64,000 nucleotides of DNA, from contig OZ260079.1 in NCBI GenBank assembly GCA_965284365.1, forward strand, positions 992,001 through 1,056,000. Direction: 5' to 3'. The DNA comes from Phragmitibacter sp965284365 (GTDB lineage Bacteria > Verrucomicrobiota > Verrucomicrobiia > Verrucomicrobiales > Verrucomicrobiaceae). The notes under the pieces are model-generated. The model had not been told where the DNA came from, ran no database searches, and was given only the letters and a program-made list of their open reading frames with translations. Within the stretch, counting starts at the first letter, position 1, and each line of letters opens with the position of its first letter. The translations under genes were made by a program, and so were the position numbers. Positions 33,831 to 42,116 of the stretch are shown in pieces.

Positions 33831-35414
33831 TTATGGCTGAACCGGAGGCGGCGTTCCGCCTGACGACTCTCCAGACGTAGCTGACGGCAGCGCAGGTGCC
33901 TCGGTCGTGGCTGGAGGAGTGGCCGTAGTTCCCGGGGTTTCCGCCACTGGCGGAGTCACCACTGCTGGCGTCGGTGCCGGCTCCACCTTCGCTGGGAAAG
34001 GATTCTCCCACTTGTACAAGGTGTAGCCATCTCCCAGCCCGCCTGCGTCCTTCAGATATTCCGCCACCTTTTCGTGCCAGTGATCCAGATTCGGCGGCCC
34101 GAAAGGCTTCTCTGCCGTTCCCGGGAAAATGACATAAGACACCTTGAGATCCGACTCAGGCCGGATGTAAGGCGTGGCTTTCTCACTGATCTTTTTTGCT
34201 ACCATCAGCGACGCCTCCCCCATCTTGAACGTCGGACCGTAGTCGCCGCAGATGGCCGGGTAAATCTTGTCCCCATGAATGACGGCCGCGTAGTCTCCCA
34301 TGCTCGGCGCATGCGGGTGGTTGGCCGGATACCCCCGGAACAACAGGGACAGCACGATGAACGGATCCTTCTCCGCGATCAGGCTGCTTCGTGTCTTCAG
34401 CGAGCGGATGATCGCCTCCGCGTTTTGCATGGTGGACTTCAGTTCCGCATTCCGCGCGGCAGACAATCCCTTCTGATTGTATTCTTTCTTCGCCGCGTTC
34501 AGGCGCCCTTCCCAACCAGCCAGCAATGGGTTGGTCGTCTTTCCTTGTTTGGCCCATTCATAACTCGTGGAGGGCTGGTAATAATCGCTTTCGTAAATGC
34601 CTGCGCTCATCACCGGCATGCGGTCCCCATCTGAACCATCCGCGACCACGTCCATGTCACTTTGGATCAGCAGGATACGCCGCTTCGTGGAAGGATGCGT
34701 CAGTTCCAGGATCGTCTCGCAATCGAAGAAATTATGACGATCCAGAATCTTGTTTAGTCGCGTCAGATTCTTCTGCACATTCGACGTCTTCAGGTCATAG
34801 AGCTTGTGGTAGAAACCGGACACCTTCCCCGTCTCCAGCATGGACTCTAATCCGGGCAGCATCTTCGGCAGATGCTCATTCACTCGTGCGAGTTCCGGCA
34901 GCGTGCTGTTGGCCTTCGGCACCTTGATCTTCAGTTGAAACTCCACCTTGAAAGCATCCTTGTCCCCACGCTCCAAACTCGCATACGTGCCTTCCGTGGA
35001 ATCAAGATTCGTCTCGATCGTGATGCCGTTATACAGCGTGGCCACATCCACTTCCTTGCGCGGAATAAAGGACGACGGCAGGGGCGGCGGCGGCGCTTCC
35101 ACTTCCTTGATGACTTCCTTTACCACCACCTTGCCCTCTTTCGTCACCGTCACTTCTTTGGGCACGTCGCGGTAAACCACCTTTGTCGAACGCGCCTTCT
35201 CCACGAGCTCATTGATCGAACGTTTGATCTTCCCCGCATACGGCGTGAAGGGCAGCACCAGCATCGCCAATACAATTGCGAGCAGCAGAAAACGGCTGAA
35301 GCTGCTGAACCAGCCTCGCTTTCTCATCTCCCATCTTCCCTGCAAGTCGACTTCATCCTGCTCACCACGTGATCGGCGACTGGGACGTGAGGTGGTTTTC
35401 TTTTCGTTGGCCAT
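33831..35414 (-). CDS. membrane-anchored GH75 (chitosanase)-like protein
   Basis: 527 residues from the ATG at 35414; the longer frame upstream is unlikely. A basic cytoplasmic start (residues 1-35) is followed by one membrane segment (FLLLAIVLAMLVLPF) and a short Val/Lys/Glu-rich stalk. The main domain carries the GH75 hallmarks LLIQSDMDVVADGSDGDRMP and ICGDYGPTFKMGEASLMVAK. In that second motif an Asp and a Glu are nine residues apart, as for the catalytic pair of fungal GH75 chitosanase. A Pro/Thr/Ala-rich tail of about 55 residues ends the protein. GH75 enzymes hydrolyse chitosan; here a cell-wall-related role is equally possible because the domain is tethered to the membrane. Activity is not assured. 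Confidence 0.7.
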   Translation of the reverse strand: MANEKKTTSRPSRRSRGEQDEVDLQGRWEMRKRGWFSSFSRFLLLAIVLAMLVLPFTPYAGKIKRSINELVEKARSTKVVYRDVPKEVTVTKEGKVVVKEVIKEVEAPPPPLPSSFIPRKEVDVATLYNGITIETNLDSTEGTYASLERGDKDAFKVEFQLKIKVPKANSTLPELARVNEHLPKMLPGLESMLETGKVSGFYHKLYDLKTSNVQKNLTRLNKILDRHNFFDCETILELTHPSTKRRILLIQSDMDVVADGSDGDRMPVMSAGIYESDYYQPSTSYEWAKQGKTTNPLLAGWEGRLNAAKKEYNQKGLSAARNAELKSTMQNAEAIIRSLKTRSSLIAEKDPFIVLSLLFRGYPANHPHAPSMGDYAAVIHGDKIYPAICGDYGPTFKMGEASLMVAKKISEKATPYIRPESDLKVSYVIFPGTAEKPFGPPNLDHWHEKVAEYLKDAGGLGDGYTLYKWENPFPAKVEPAPTPAVVTPPVAETPGTTATPPATTEAPALPSATSGESSGGTPPPVQP

Positions 35415-35428
35415 GGGGAAGCTAAATA

Positions 35429-36262
35429 TTATGCCCGTCCCTGGCTGCGCTGCAATCTTAAGCGAAGGCCTGCGCGCAGCAAAAAACGCGGCATCGTCCG
35501 GAAAAGATACGCTGCCAGCGATACCCGCTTGGAGGGGTACACCAGCGTCCCTCCCGCCTCCAGACATTGCAGGGCTTCTGCCACTACCCGCTCCGCCGGG
35601 ATCTTCAGCAAGTCCTGACCGCCCCGGTCAATATCCTTGCCATCTGGCCGCACCGCGTTCTTGCCGAACTGTGTCGGCGTCGGTCCAGGGCATACCGCCA
35701 TCACCTGGATGTGCTTTGACGCCAGTTCGGTCGCCAAGGCCTCCGTCAGGCTTGTCACATACGACTTCGTCGCCGCATACACCGCCATCTCCGGCATCGG
35801 GATCACCCCTGCCAGCGAACTCACCTGCAGGATCGCTGCTGGCCGCTCCGCCGTTGGCTGGACCCGGCCCAGATACTCCCGCGTCAGCAGCGTCAAGGCG
35901 CTGATATTCAGATCAATCTGCTGCCGGATGCGCGCTTCCGGTGCCTCAGCGAACGCGCCGTAATCCCCCAGCCCCGCGTTGTTGATCAGCAGCGTCGTTC
36001 GCTCCGGCAGCGCATCCACGGCCTGCCACAGTGCCGCCCTACCAGCGTCCACTGCCAGATCACACACGCAAATCTCCACTTTCAGCGCCGGATGCTTGCC
36101 CTTCAGTTCCGCGGCGAGCGTCTCCATCGCCTCCCGGCTCCGCGCCGCCAGCAGCAACAACTCTGCCCTTCCCGCCATCTGCCGCGCAAACTCCGCCCCC
36201 AGTCCCGAAGAAGCCCCCGTAATGATGGCTCTACAGCCCGAAATGGAAAAGGCGGTCTTCAT
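35429..36262 (-). CDS. short-chain dehydrogenase/reductase
   Basis: A 277-residue classical SDR: cofactor motif IITGASSGLGAEFARQMA, NNAGLGDYGAF, catalytic Ser in ILQVSSLAGVIP and Tyr/Lys in YAATKSYVTSL, followed by VMAVCPGPTPTQF. The lack of an acidic residue right after strand 2 (LLAARSREAM, with Arg) suggests NADP preference. The substrate is unknown. The C-terminal 30 residues are Arg-rich with a hydrophobic stretch (AAYLFRTMPRFLLRAGLRL) that may contact membrane. It lies 14 bases upstream of the GH75-like gene on the same strand. Confidence 0.88.
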   Translation of the reverse strand: MKTAFSISGCRAIITGASSGLGAEFARQMAGRAELLLLAARSREAMETLAAELKGKHPALKVEICVCDLAVDAGRAALWQAVDALPERTTLLINNAGLGDYGAFAEAPEARIRQQIDLNISALTLLTREYLGRVQPTAERPAAILQVSSLAGVIPMPEMAVYAATKSYVTSLTEALATELASKHIQVMAVCPGPTPTQFGKNAVRPDGKDIDRGGQDLLKIPAERVVAEALQCLEAGGTLVYPSKRVSLAAYLFRTMPRFLLRAGLRLRLQRSQGRA

Positions 36263-36374
36263 GAATGAATGGATGGATGAGTGACAATCAAATGGGGTTT
36301 GCTGGCGGATCGATCAATTCGCTAGCGAGATAACGCTTGCGCTTCCCCGCCTTGCGTCAAAGCATGGCGGAACC

Positions 36375-36737
36375 ATGATGACAATCAACCAGCTTTCCGA
36401 GTCGGTTCCCTTCACCACGAAAGACGATTCCACCATCCGCAGCCTTCTGGATCGCACCAACGCCCCCGTCCAAAAGCAAAGTCTCGCCGAAGCTTCCCTC
36501 CCTGCCGGCGGTACCATCCAGCGCCACTACCACAAGGAGAGCGAAGAATTTTACTACATCATCGAAGGCACCGGCATCATGGACCTCGACGGCGAACTCC
36601 GCGAAGTCAAACCCGGCGATGCCATCCTCATCCCCACCATGTCCTGGCACCAGATCACCGCAAAGGAAACCACCCTACGTTTCCTCGTCTGCTGCGCCCC
36701 GCCGTATCAGCATGATGATACGTATATTGCGGAGTAA
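36375..36737 (+). CDS. cupin-domain protein
   Basis: A 120-residue single-domain cupin. Motif 1 is GTIQRHYHKESEEFYYIIEG, with two His and a Glu as metal ligands, and motif 2 is VKPGDAILIPTMSWHQI with the third His. Such small cupins may be isomerases, dioxygenases or sugar-binding proteins; the metal ligands are intact here. It faces away from the SDR gene (112 bases apart) and is convergent with the DPRG-repeat gene. Confidence 0.85.
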   Translation: MMTINQLSESVPFTTKDDSTIRSLLDRTNAPVQKQSLAEASLPAGGTIQRHYHKESEEFYYIIEGTGIMDLDGELREVKPGDAILIPTMSWHQITAKETTLRFLVCCAPPYQHDDTYIAE

Positions 36738-36798
36738 GGATCTTTTTATCGGAAGGACTTTCGGGGGGTGAAGGCATTCGCGGTCTTGCTCTTCCCTC

Positions 36799-37272
36799 TC
36801 AATAAGGACGCGGAGGCACCACAGGAACACCATTCCTCAAAGTCGTCTTCACGTAGACTTTTTGTCCGTTGATGTAATACGCGTAGTAGTAGGTCCCGGC
36901 GCAAAGGTAGTAGTTCACCCCACCAAAAGCCCGGATGGCGTAGCCGGTAGGCAGGCCATACATATAGCGATGGGGATTGCGCGGATCGAAAGGACCCCGG
37001 GGATCAAACACCCCACGCGGATCGGCGATTCCACGGGGATCCAGTACCCCGCGCGGGTCAGCAATACCGCGAGGATCGCGGACACCTCTGGGATCGGCAA
37101 TGCCACGTGGGTCTGCTACCCCGCGGGGATCCAGCGCGCCGCGCGGATCGTGAACCCCTCGGGGGTTGCCCGGGCGATGACGAGGTGCCGCGAAAACAGA
37201 CGACATCACGGCAACAGCGGTGACGGCAACAAGTATGGCACGCAGGAGAGAGGACGAATGAGTGAGCTTCAT
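36799..37272 (-). CDS. exported DPRG hexapeptide-repeat protein
   Basis: A 157-residue protein with a Sec signal (about residues 1-29) and a small basic stretch (APRHRPG). Residues about 36-101 are eleven tandem hexapeptides of the form DPRG(V/I/A)x, and then comes a Tyr-rich C-terminal part (YGLPTGYAIRAFGGVNYYLC, TYYYAYYINGQKVYV). The C-terminal part resembles the small Tyr/Gly-rich DUF6515-like domains seen in other exported bacterial proteins. No enzymatic motif is present. It lies 38 bases after the DUF2092 gene on the same strand and is likely expressed with it. An extracellular structural or metal/polyanion-binding role is only a guess. Confidence 0.75.
   Translation of the reverse strand: MKLTHSSSLLRAILVAVTAVAVMSSVFAAPRHRPGNPRGVHDPRGALDPRGVADPRGIADPRGVRDPRGIADPRGVLDPRGIADPRGVFDPRGPFDPRNPHRYMYGLPTGYAIRAFGGVNYYLCAGTYYYAYYINGQKVYVKTTLRNGVPVVPPRPY
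36970..37167 (-). repeat. eleven tandem 18-bp units encoding DPRG hexapeptides
   Basis: The 198-bp stretch is 11 x 18 bp in frame with the gene. The protein unit is DPRG followed by two variable residues (VH, AL, VA, IA, VR, IA, VL, IA, VF, PF, PH). The first unit has Asn for Asp and the last lacks Gly. Codons vary between units (ggatcg, ggatcc, gggtct on the plus strand), which argues for selection on the peptide as well as slippage. Confidence 0.9.
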
Positions 37273-37310
37273 AAAGGTCAGGCCAATAAGAGGTTGGATG
37301 TGTCCGCGGA

Positions 37311-38060
37311 TTAACGGCTTTTCAGCATCTGGATCTGGGTGGAGTCGGACGGCGGGCGCTTTGAAAAGAGGCTCTCATCCACTGGTTCATTCAACACCCA
37401 TTTAGAAAGCCTGATATCCCATTGCGGGCTCCCTTTAATATCCGTAAAAGTCAGGAGATAGCGGCGAGGCAGCCTGTCTTTCACTCCGACCCAGAGGTCT
37501 CCTGTCATGCCCTCCTGCTCAAAGTGCAACCGCTCACAACTGGTCCAGCCAACCCTCTCAATGCCCATGACGCGGGCCGAAGTTACATTGAGAAACAGTT
37601 GCGTGGCGGCATCATGTGCCAGCAACTCGGCGATGGGTGGGCGAAACCCAAAACGATCATCCACGCGGTCGGCGAATTCTTCAATGGAACCGGCCTTGAG
37701 CAACTGAATCGCGTGGTGCTTGAGTTGAGGGTGCATGAGACAGAGCGACGTTCCATTGAACGCGAGCTCCTGAGTGTCTGCGCCGGCACGCTGAATGGAA
37801 TAGAATTGATTCGGTCGTTTGACCGTGATCTCCATCGGAGCCGTTTCATGACCGGCATTCACGCCCAAGGCAAGGTCAAGCTTGTGCTTGGCAGTCAGCC
37901 GGATGGTCTGGGCACTGCCAAGCTTTGCGGTGACCGCTTTCGCGAGCTCCCGGGCTGCTGGCTCAATTTCCGCTGACGCGTTTTGGAAGAACAGGGTCGT
38001 GGAAATTGTAAAGATAAGAACGACAGGGCGGGATAGGTGAAGGCAGGGCAGTAGGTTCAT
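37311..38060 (-). CDS. DUF2092 exported protein
   Basis: About 249 residues from the ATG at 38060, which starts a signal peptide (MNLLPCLHLSRPVVLIFTIS). The longer frame to 38300 is not convincing. The body shows the DUF2092 pattern: an N-terminal helix (ARELAKAVTAKLG), ITVKRPNQFYSIQRAG, ELAFNGTSLCLMHP, the middle FADRVDDRFGFRPPIAELL, and the C-terminal GDLWVGVKDRLPRRYLLTFT and DIRLSKWVLNEPVDESLFS. The fold resembles LolA/LppX-type lipoprotein carriers, but the function of DUF2092 is not established. It precedes the DPRG-repeat gene by 38 bases on the same strand. Confidence 0.8.
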   Translation of the reverse strand: MNLLPCLHLSRPVVLIFTISTTLFFQNASAEIEPAARELAKAVTAKLGSAQTIRLTAKHKLDLALGVNAGHETAPMEITVKRPNQFYSIQRAGADTQELAFNGTSLCLMHPQLKHHAIQLLKAGSIEEFADRVDDRFGFRPPIAELLAHDAATQLFLNVTSARVMGIERVGWTSCERLHFEQEGMTGDLWVGVKDRLPRRYLLTFTDIKGSPQWDIRLSKWVLNEPVDESLFSKRPPSDSTQIQMLKSR

Positions 38061-38127
38061 GGTTGGATGAGCAGAGAGACGATTATGGATCAAGCTTTGC
38101 AATAGTTCGGTGGTGGGTATGTGCGAA

Positions 38128-39519
38128 TTACGCGAGGCATTTCGAAAGAGCGTCATAGCTGGCGTTTTTATATAGGTCGCCCAGGGTAGGATAGTTGAAG
38201 CATGCCCGATTAAAAAGATCTGCTGTGCCTCCGGTGAGGAGCGCCATAAGTCCGATATGCACCAGTTCCGTGGCTTGTTCACCCACCACGTGAACACCAA
38301 GCAGCCTCATATCGTCTCGGCGAAAGAGCAGCTTCAAAAAGCCCACCTCGTCTCCGATAATCTGCCCACGAGGGACATCAGCGTAGCGTGCTCTGCCCAC
38401 CACGTAATCGATACCCTGCTGAGTGAGGGACGCCTCCGTTTCTCCCGCCATACTTGCCTCTGGAATCGTGTAAATTCCCGTTGGCAGGATTGTGGCAATT
38501 TCGCTTTTGAATGCCGACCCGAATGCGTGCGCTACAGCCACCCGCGCCTGCTCGATGCCAGTCGCCGCGAGCGCAGGAGGCCCTACCACATCTCCGGCAG
38601 CGTAAATGTGAGGTGCAGACGTTTGATAGCGCTCATTTACCGGGACGAGACCGCGCCTGCCCGGAGTGATACCGGCGGCTTCCAGATTCAAGCTATGAGT
38701 ATTGCTCTGCCGTCCAGCACAGACCAGTACTCCATCACAGGTTAACTTTGCACCGGAAGACAAAGTCAGCACGACGTCATCAGGCTGGGTGATATCACAT
38801 GAAGTAACCCGTTCTTTCCAATGAAACTTCACGCCGTTTGCGGCCATAGCCTCGGCAAGAGCTTGCGAGACCTCTGCGTCAAGAAAGGGCATCAGCACAT
38901 CGCGCCCGTCTACCAATCGCACATCGACTCCCAACGCAGCGAAAGTCCCAGCGTATTCACTTCCTATGACGCCACCCCCGATTACGACCAGCTTCTTTGG
39001 CATCGCCTTTAGCAGCAATATTTCATCTGAGTCATGCACACGCTCGTCTTCAAAGGCGAACTCCGGCGGGCGAAGCGGAGATGATCCCGTGGCAATAAGG
39101 ATTTTCTCCCCATGCAGCACAATTTTCGACTCATCCGACACCACTTCAATGGTGTGAGGATCTACAAAGCTTCCTGAGCCACGATATCGAGTGACGTTCC
39201 GATATCTAAGGATGCCCTCCGTCCGTGCCTGTTCGGCTTGGCTTACGGCTTTTTGGTGTCCCATGAAGTCGCCAACAGTAGCCTCCCGCTGTAGAGAGAG
39301 ATCCACACCAAAGAGCCGCCGTGATCGCCATCCACTCAGTACAAGCGCGGTTTCACGGAGCGTTTTGCTGGGAATGGTCCCAGTATTAATCCCGGCTCCT
39401 CCCAGGGCACCTGACAACTCAACAATGGCAACACGCTTACCTAGGAAACCGCCCGCAGCGGCGGCACTCGTGCCCGCAGGACCCCCACCAAGGACGATGA
39501 GATCAAAGGTGTCAGGCAT
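38128..39519 (-). CDS. sthA: soluble pyridine nucleotide transhydrogenase-like flavoprotein
   Basis: A 463-residue two-dinucleotide-binding flavoprotein of the lipoamide-dehydrogenase family. FAD motif LIVLGGGPAGTSAAAAGG, redox-site loop GAGINTGTIPSKTLRE, NAD(P) motif VVIGGGVIGSEYAGTFAALG, second FAD motif PHIYAAGDVVGPP and the C-terminal dimerisation domain (LGVHVVGEQATELVHIG) are all visible. The CxxxxC redox pair of disulfide reductases is absent (Gly/Ile and Thr occupy the places). Together with GTIPSKTLRE this points to SthA, which exchanges reducing equivalents between NADPH and NAD. A mercuric- or lipoamide-type reductase is therefore unlikely. Confidence 0.88.
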   Translation of the reverse strand: MPDTFDLIVLGGGPAGTSAAAAGGFLGKRVAIVELSGALGGAGINTGTIPSKTLRETALVLSGWRSRRLFGVDLSLQREATVGDFMGHQKAVSQAEQARTEGILRYRNVTRYRGSGSFVDPHTIEVVSDESKIVLHGEKILIATGSSPLRPPEFAFEDERVHDSDEILLLKAMPKKLVVIGGGVIGSEYAGTFAALGVDVRLVDGRDVLMPFLDAEVSQALAEAMAANGVKFHWKERVTSCDITQPDDVVLTLSSGAKLTCDGVLVCAGRQSNTHSLNLEAAGITPGRRGLVPVNERYQTSAPHIYAAGDVVGPPALAATGIEQARVAVAHAFGSAFKSEIATILPTGIYTIPEASMAGETEASLTQQGIDYVVGRARYADVPRGQIIGDEVGFLKLLFRRDDMRLLGVHVVGEQATELVHIGLMALLTGGTADLFNRACFNYPTLGDLYKNASYDALSKCLA

Positions 39520-39814
39520 ATTTTTAGAGGTCGCACGGGACGACGGCGAATGTACCTGTGCGGGAGATCGGCATGCAGTTCTTTGGCTTGAGAGCTTGCT
39601 ATGAAAAAACCAGATTTCCCCGTCCCTGCTATGGGACCTTGGTCTTAAAGCAGCGTATTTTTTGGGTTAGCTCTGACGCAAAGTGAGGTCGCTACACGCT
39701 GACTGCACAAACGCAGTTTCTCGGAGCGCCTTCTTAAATAGCGCCGTCAATAGAACAGACCTGCCTGCAAAGCTAGGCACCCAGACTGTTGATAGCTACC
39801 GAAGAGCCAAATTC
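39520..39814. other. intergenic region between sthA and the PEP-CTERM gene
   Basis: 295 bases. No credible gene on either strand, and no clear terminator, repeat or promoter was found. The region presumably carries the sthA promoter (sthA is transcribed leftward from 39519). Confidence 0.4.
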
Positions 39815-40456
39815 CTACCGCTTTCTCCGCCGGCGGAAGATCAATCCCCCACCCCCGACCGCCAACAAACCCATAACCGACGGCTCAGGCACAGCCAGAA
39901 TCCTAAGATCATCAAGTTGCGCAGTGCCACCGCCAGCAGCCGTCGTTAACGAGAACCGCTGAAAGCTCGGGACAGAGGCCAGGCCAGTATACTCTGCCCA
40001 GACATAATTTCCAGCCCCCGCCGCGTGGGCAGGCGTCGTAAAGGTATCGGTAAATATCAAATTCGTACCCGCCGTGTCGCTATAGGCCCTGATCACGACA
40101 TCAAGCGAGCGCCCGGAAGTTCCTCCGAAAAACGTGGTCAACCACATGGATGGAGCACTCACTGACGAACTGAAGGAAATTGACATCACCGTGTTCTCGC
40201 CATTTTCTTCGAAGGTGCTCCACCGTGTTCCCCCAGAGGTGCCGTTCGTATGGTCAGGTCCCAGATTGTAGAGACCCACATTACTGTAAGTCATGGTGAT
40301 ACCTTGGCCCGCCAGAGGCTGATACGCGCTCGAAATCGCGCCAAAGTTCGTGCCAGCAATGCCATCAAAGTTGATCAAAATCACCGCCGCCACTCCCTGA
40401 GTGAGCGGGGCAAAGAGCGCCAAAGCTAAGGTCAGGACGAGCGCTCTTTTGGTCAT
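39815..40456 (-). CDS. PEP-CTERM sorting-domain protein
   Basis: A 213-residue exported protein with a signal peptide (MTKRALVLTLALALFAPLTQ), a beta-rich Gly/Thr/Ser-rich mature region and a C-terminal sorting signal. That signal is VPEPSVMGLLAVGGGG followed by FRRRRKR: the PEP motif, a hydrophobic helix and an Arg cluster. Proteins of this kind are processed by exosortase/archaeosortase-type enzymes and are often tied to exopolysaccharide matrices. No exosortase gene is in the window, although an exopolysaccharide-type sugar transferase is at 6890. The mature region resembles carbohydrate-binding-like sandwiches (FQRFSLTTAAGGGTAQLDDL) but is not classifiable. Confidence 0.9.
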   Translation of the reverse strand: MTKRALVLTLALALFAPLTQGVAAVILINFDGIAGTNFGAISSAYQPLAGQGITMTYSNVGLYNLGPDHTNGTSGGTRWSTFEENGENTVMSISFSSSVSAPSMWLTTFFGGTSGRSLDVVIRAYSDTAGTNLIFTDTFTTPAHAAGAGNYVWAEYTGLASVPSFQRFSLTTAAGGGTAQLDDLRILAVPEPSVMGLLAVGGGGLIFRRRRKR

Positions 40457-40666
40457 GCTTTATTCGGGGGGTATTGACTCGAATGCATTTAGAGAAAAAT
40501 GCCTTCGGCGCAATGGAATTGACATCGTCCAGACATATTACTCTTTAAAAATTTTCAAAGGTGCCCGATGAACCATTAACTCATCAAAGAAAATCCTGAT
40601 GAGATGGCTCACTCAGGGATCAATTAAAAGACAAACTGACGACGGATAACTTCAGACCAAATCAGT

Positions 40667-40684
40667 CAAAGTTATATAACTTTG
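40667..40684. other. perfect 18-nt palindrome next to the DUF1501 stop
   Basis: CAAAGTTATATAACTTTG is its own reverse complement. It directly abuts the stop codon of the leftward DUF1501 gene. As RNA it could form a 7-bp stem with an ATAT loop, without a T-run after it, so it may be an RNA-end element or a protein-binding site. Confidence 0.5.
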
Positions 40685-42112
40685 CTACGCCATAAGATCC
40701 TTCACCACATTTCCCGCGATACCGGTGAGGCGCATGTCGAGGCCCTGCGCGCGGTAGGTTAGCTTCTTGTGGTCAAATCCAAGCAGGTGCAGCAGGGTGG
40801 CGTTGAGATCGTTCACGTGCACCGGAGTGGTGATGGGATTGAAGCCGAAGTCGTCCGTTTCGCCGTGGACATGGCCGCGCTTCACACCGCCGCCGGCGAG
40901 CCAGAAGGAGAAGCAGCGGTTGTGATGATCCCGGCCGTCGTTGCCGCCCTGAACCATGGGCGTGCGGCCGAACTCACCTCCCCAGATGACGAGTGTGTCA
41001 TCGAGCAGGCCGCGTTGCTTCAGGTCTTTGACAAGGGCCGCGCTGGCTTGGTCAGTATCCTTCGCGTTGGTGGTCACCCCGGCTTTCAGGTTGCCGTGTT
41101 GGTCCCAGGCCTCATGAAAGAGCTGCACGAAACGTACCCCGCGCTCAACGAGCCGGCGGGCGAGCAGGCAGTTCCGCGCATAGCCCGGCTGCTTGATGTC
41201 CTTGATGCCATACAAGTCGAGCACATGCTGTGGCTCGGTGGACAAATCGATGAGTTCAGGAGCGCTGCTTTGCAGGCGGTGCGCCATCTCATAGCTCTGA
41301 ATGCGCGCCGTGATGTCCGGGTCGCCCTGGGTGGCAAAGGCGGCCTCGTTGAGCGTCTGCAATGTATCGAGCGATGCCCGCTGGGTTTCATGATCGTAAC
41401 CTGCGGGATTAGAGAGATAGAGCAGCGGGTCACCCGTGCTGCGGAAGGGTACGCCGCCAAACATATTCGGCAGGAAACCTGCGCCGTAGTTGCTCGCGCC
41501 ACCACTGGTGCCTTTGGCACTAGTGAGAACTACATAGCCGGGCAGGTCTTCCCCCTCGCTGCCCAGGCCATAGAGTGTCCAGGCGCCGAAACTGGGGCGG
41601 CCGAAGTTCTGATTGCCCGTGTTCATCAGGATCTGCGCCGGCGCATGGTTCACGGCGTCCGTCTGCATGGTGCGGATCAGGCAAATATCATCCGCGATGC
41701 TGCCGATGTGCGGGATCACTTCCCCCAACTCCATGCCGCACTCGCCACGTTTGGCGAAGCTGAATTTCGGCCCCAGCAGGGCGGAGTTCGGCTTGATGAA
41801 GGCAGCGCGATAGTTTTTGAGTAATTCGGCAGGCGGCAGTTGGCAGTTGCGTTTTACCAACTCAGGCTTGTAATCAAAGAGTTCGAGATGGCTGGGCGCG
41901 CCTGCCTGAAACATGTAGATGACGCGCTTCGCACGGGCCGGGAAATGCGGCTGGCGCGACCCAAGCGGGTTGGTTCCAGGCATGCTCATGACATCGCGAG
42001 CCATCAGGCTGTGCAAGGCCATGGCCCCGACGCCCACCGTGCTGTCTCGCAGAAACCAGCGGCGCGTGAGCTGACGGAATTGCCCGACTTGAAAAGATTC
42101 GGCGCGGTTCAT
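40685..42112 (-). CDS. second DUF1501 Tat-exported protein
   Basis: About 475 residues from the ATG at 42112 (MNRAESFQVGQFRQ); nine extra codons upstream are possible. The Tat signal is TRRWFLRDSTVGVGAMALHS. DUF1501 blocks: RVIYMFQAGAPSHLELFDYK, CLIRTMQTDAVNHAPAQ, FVQLFHEAWDQHGNLK, VIWGGEFGRTPMVQGGNDG, RDHHNRCFSFWLAGGGVKRG and DLNATLLHLLGFDH. It belongs to the larger DUF1501 subgroup paired with DUF1553 proteins of the PSCyt1 type. The start lies four bases past the stop of the DUF1553 gene upstream, so the two are co-transcribed. Function unknown. Confidence 0.92.
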   Translation of the reverse strand: MNRAESFQVGQFRQLTRRWFLRDSTVGVGAMALHSLMARDVMSMPGTNPLGSRQPHFPARAKRVIYMFQAGAPSHLELFDYKPELVKRNCQLPPAELLKNYRAAFIKPNSALLGPKFSFAKRGECGMELGEVIPHIGSIADDICLIRTMQTDAVNHAPAQILMNTGNQNFGRPSFGAWTLYGLGSEGEDLPGYVVLTSAKGTSGGASNYGAGFLPNMFGGVPFRSTGDPLLYLSNPAGYDHETQRASLDTLQTLNEAAFATQGDPDITARIQSYEMAHRLQSSAPELIDLSTEPQHVLDLYGIKDIKQPGYARNCLLARRLVERGVRFVQLFHEAWDQHGNLKAGVTTNAKDTDQASAALVKDLKQRGLLDDTLVIWGGEFGRTPMVQGGNDGRDHHNRCFSFWLAGGGVKRGHVHGETDDFGFNPITTPVHVNDLNATLLHLLGFDHKKLTYRAQGLDMRLTGIAGNVVKDLMA

Positions 42113-42116
42113 GATT

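Noticed and set aside
36862..37314. Open frame opposite to the DPRG gene
   Set aside because: It is the antisense of the 18-bp repeat array and shows no signal peptide or family features.
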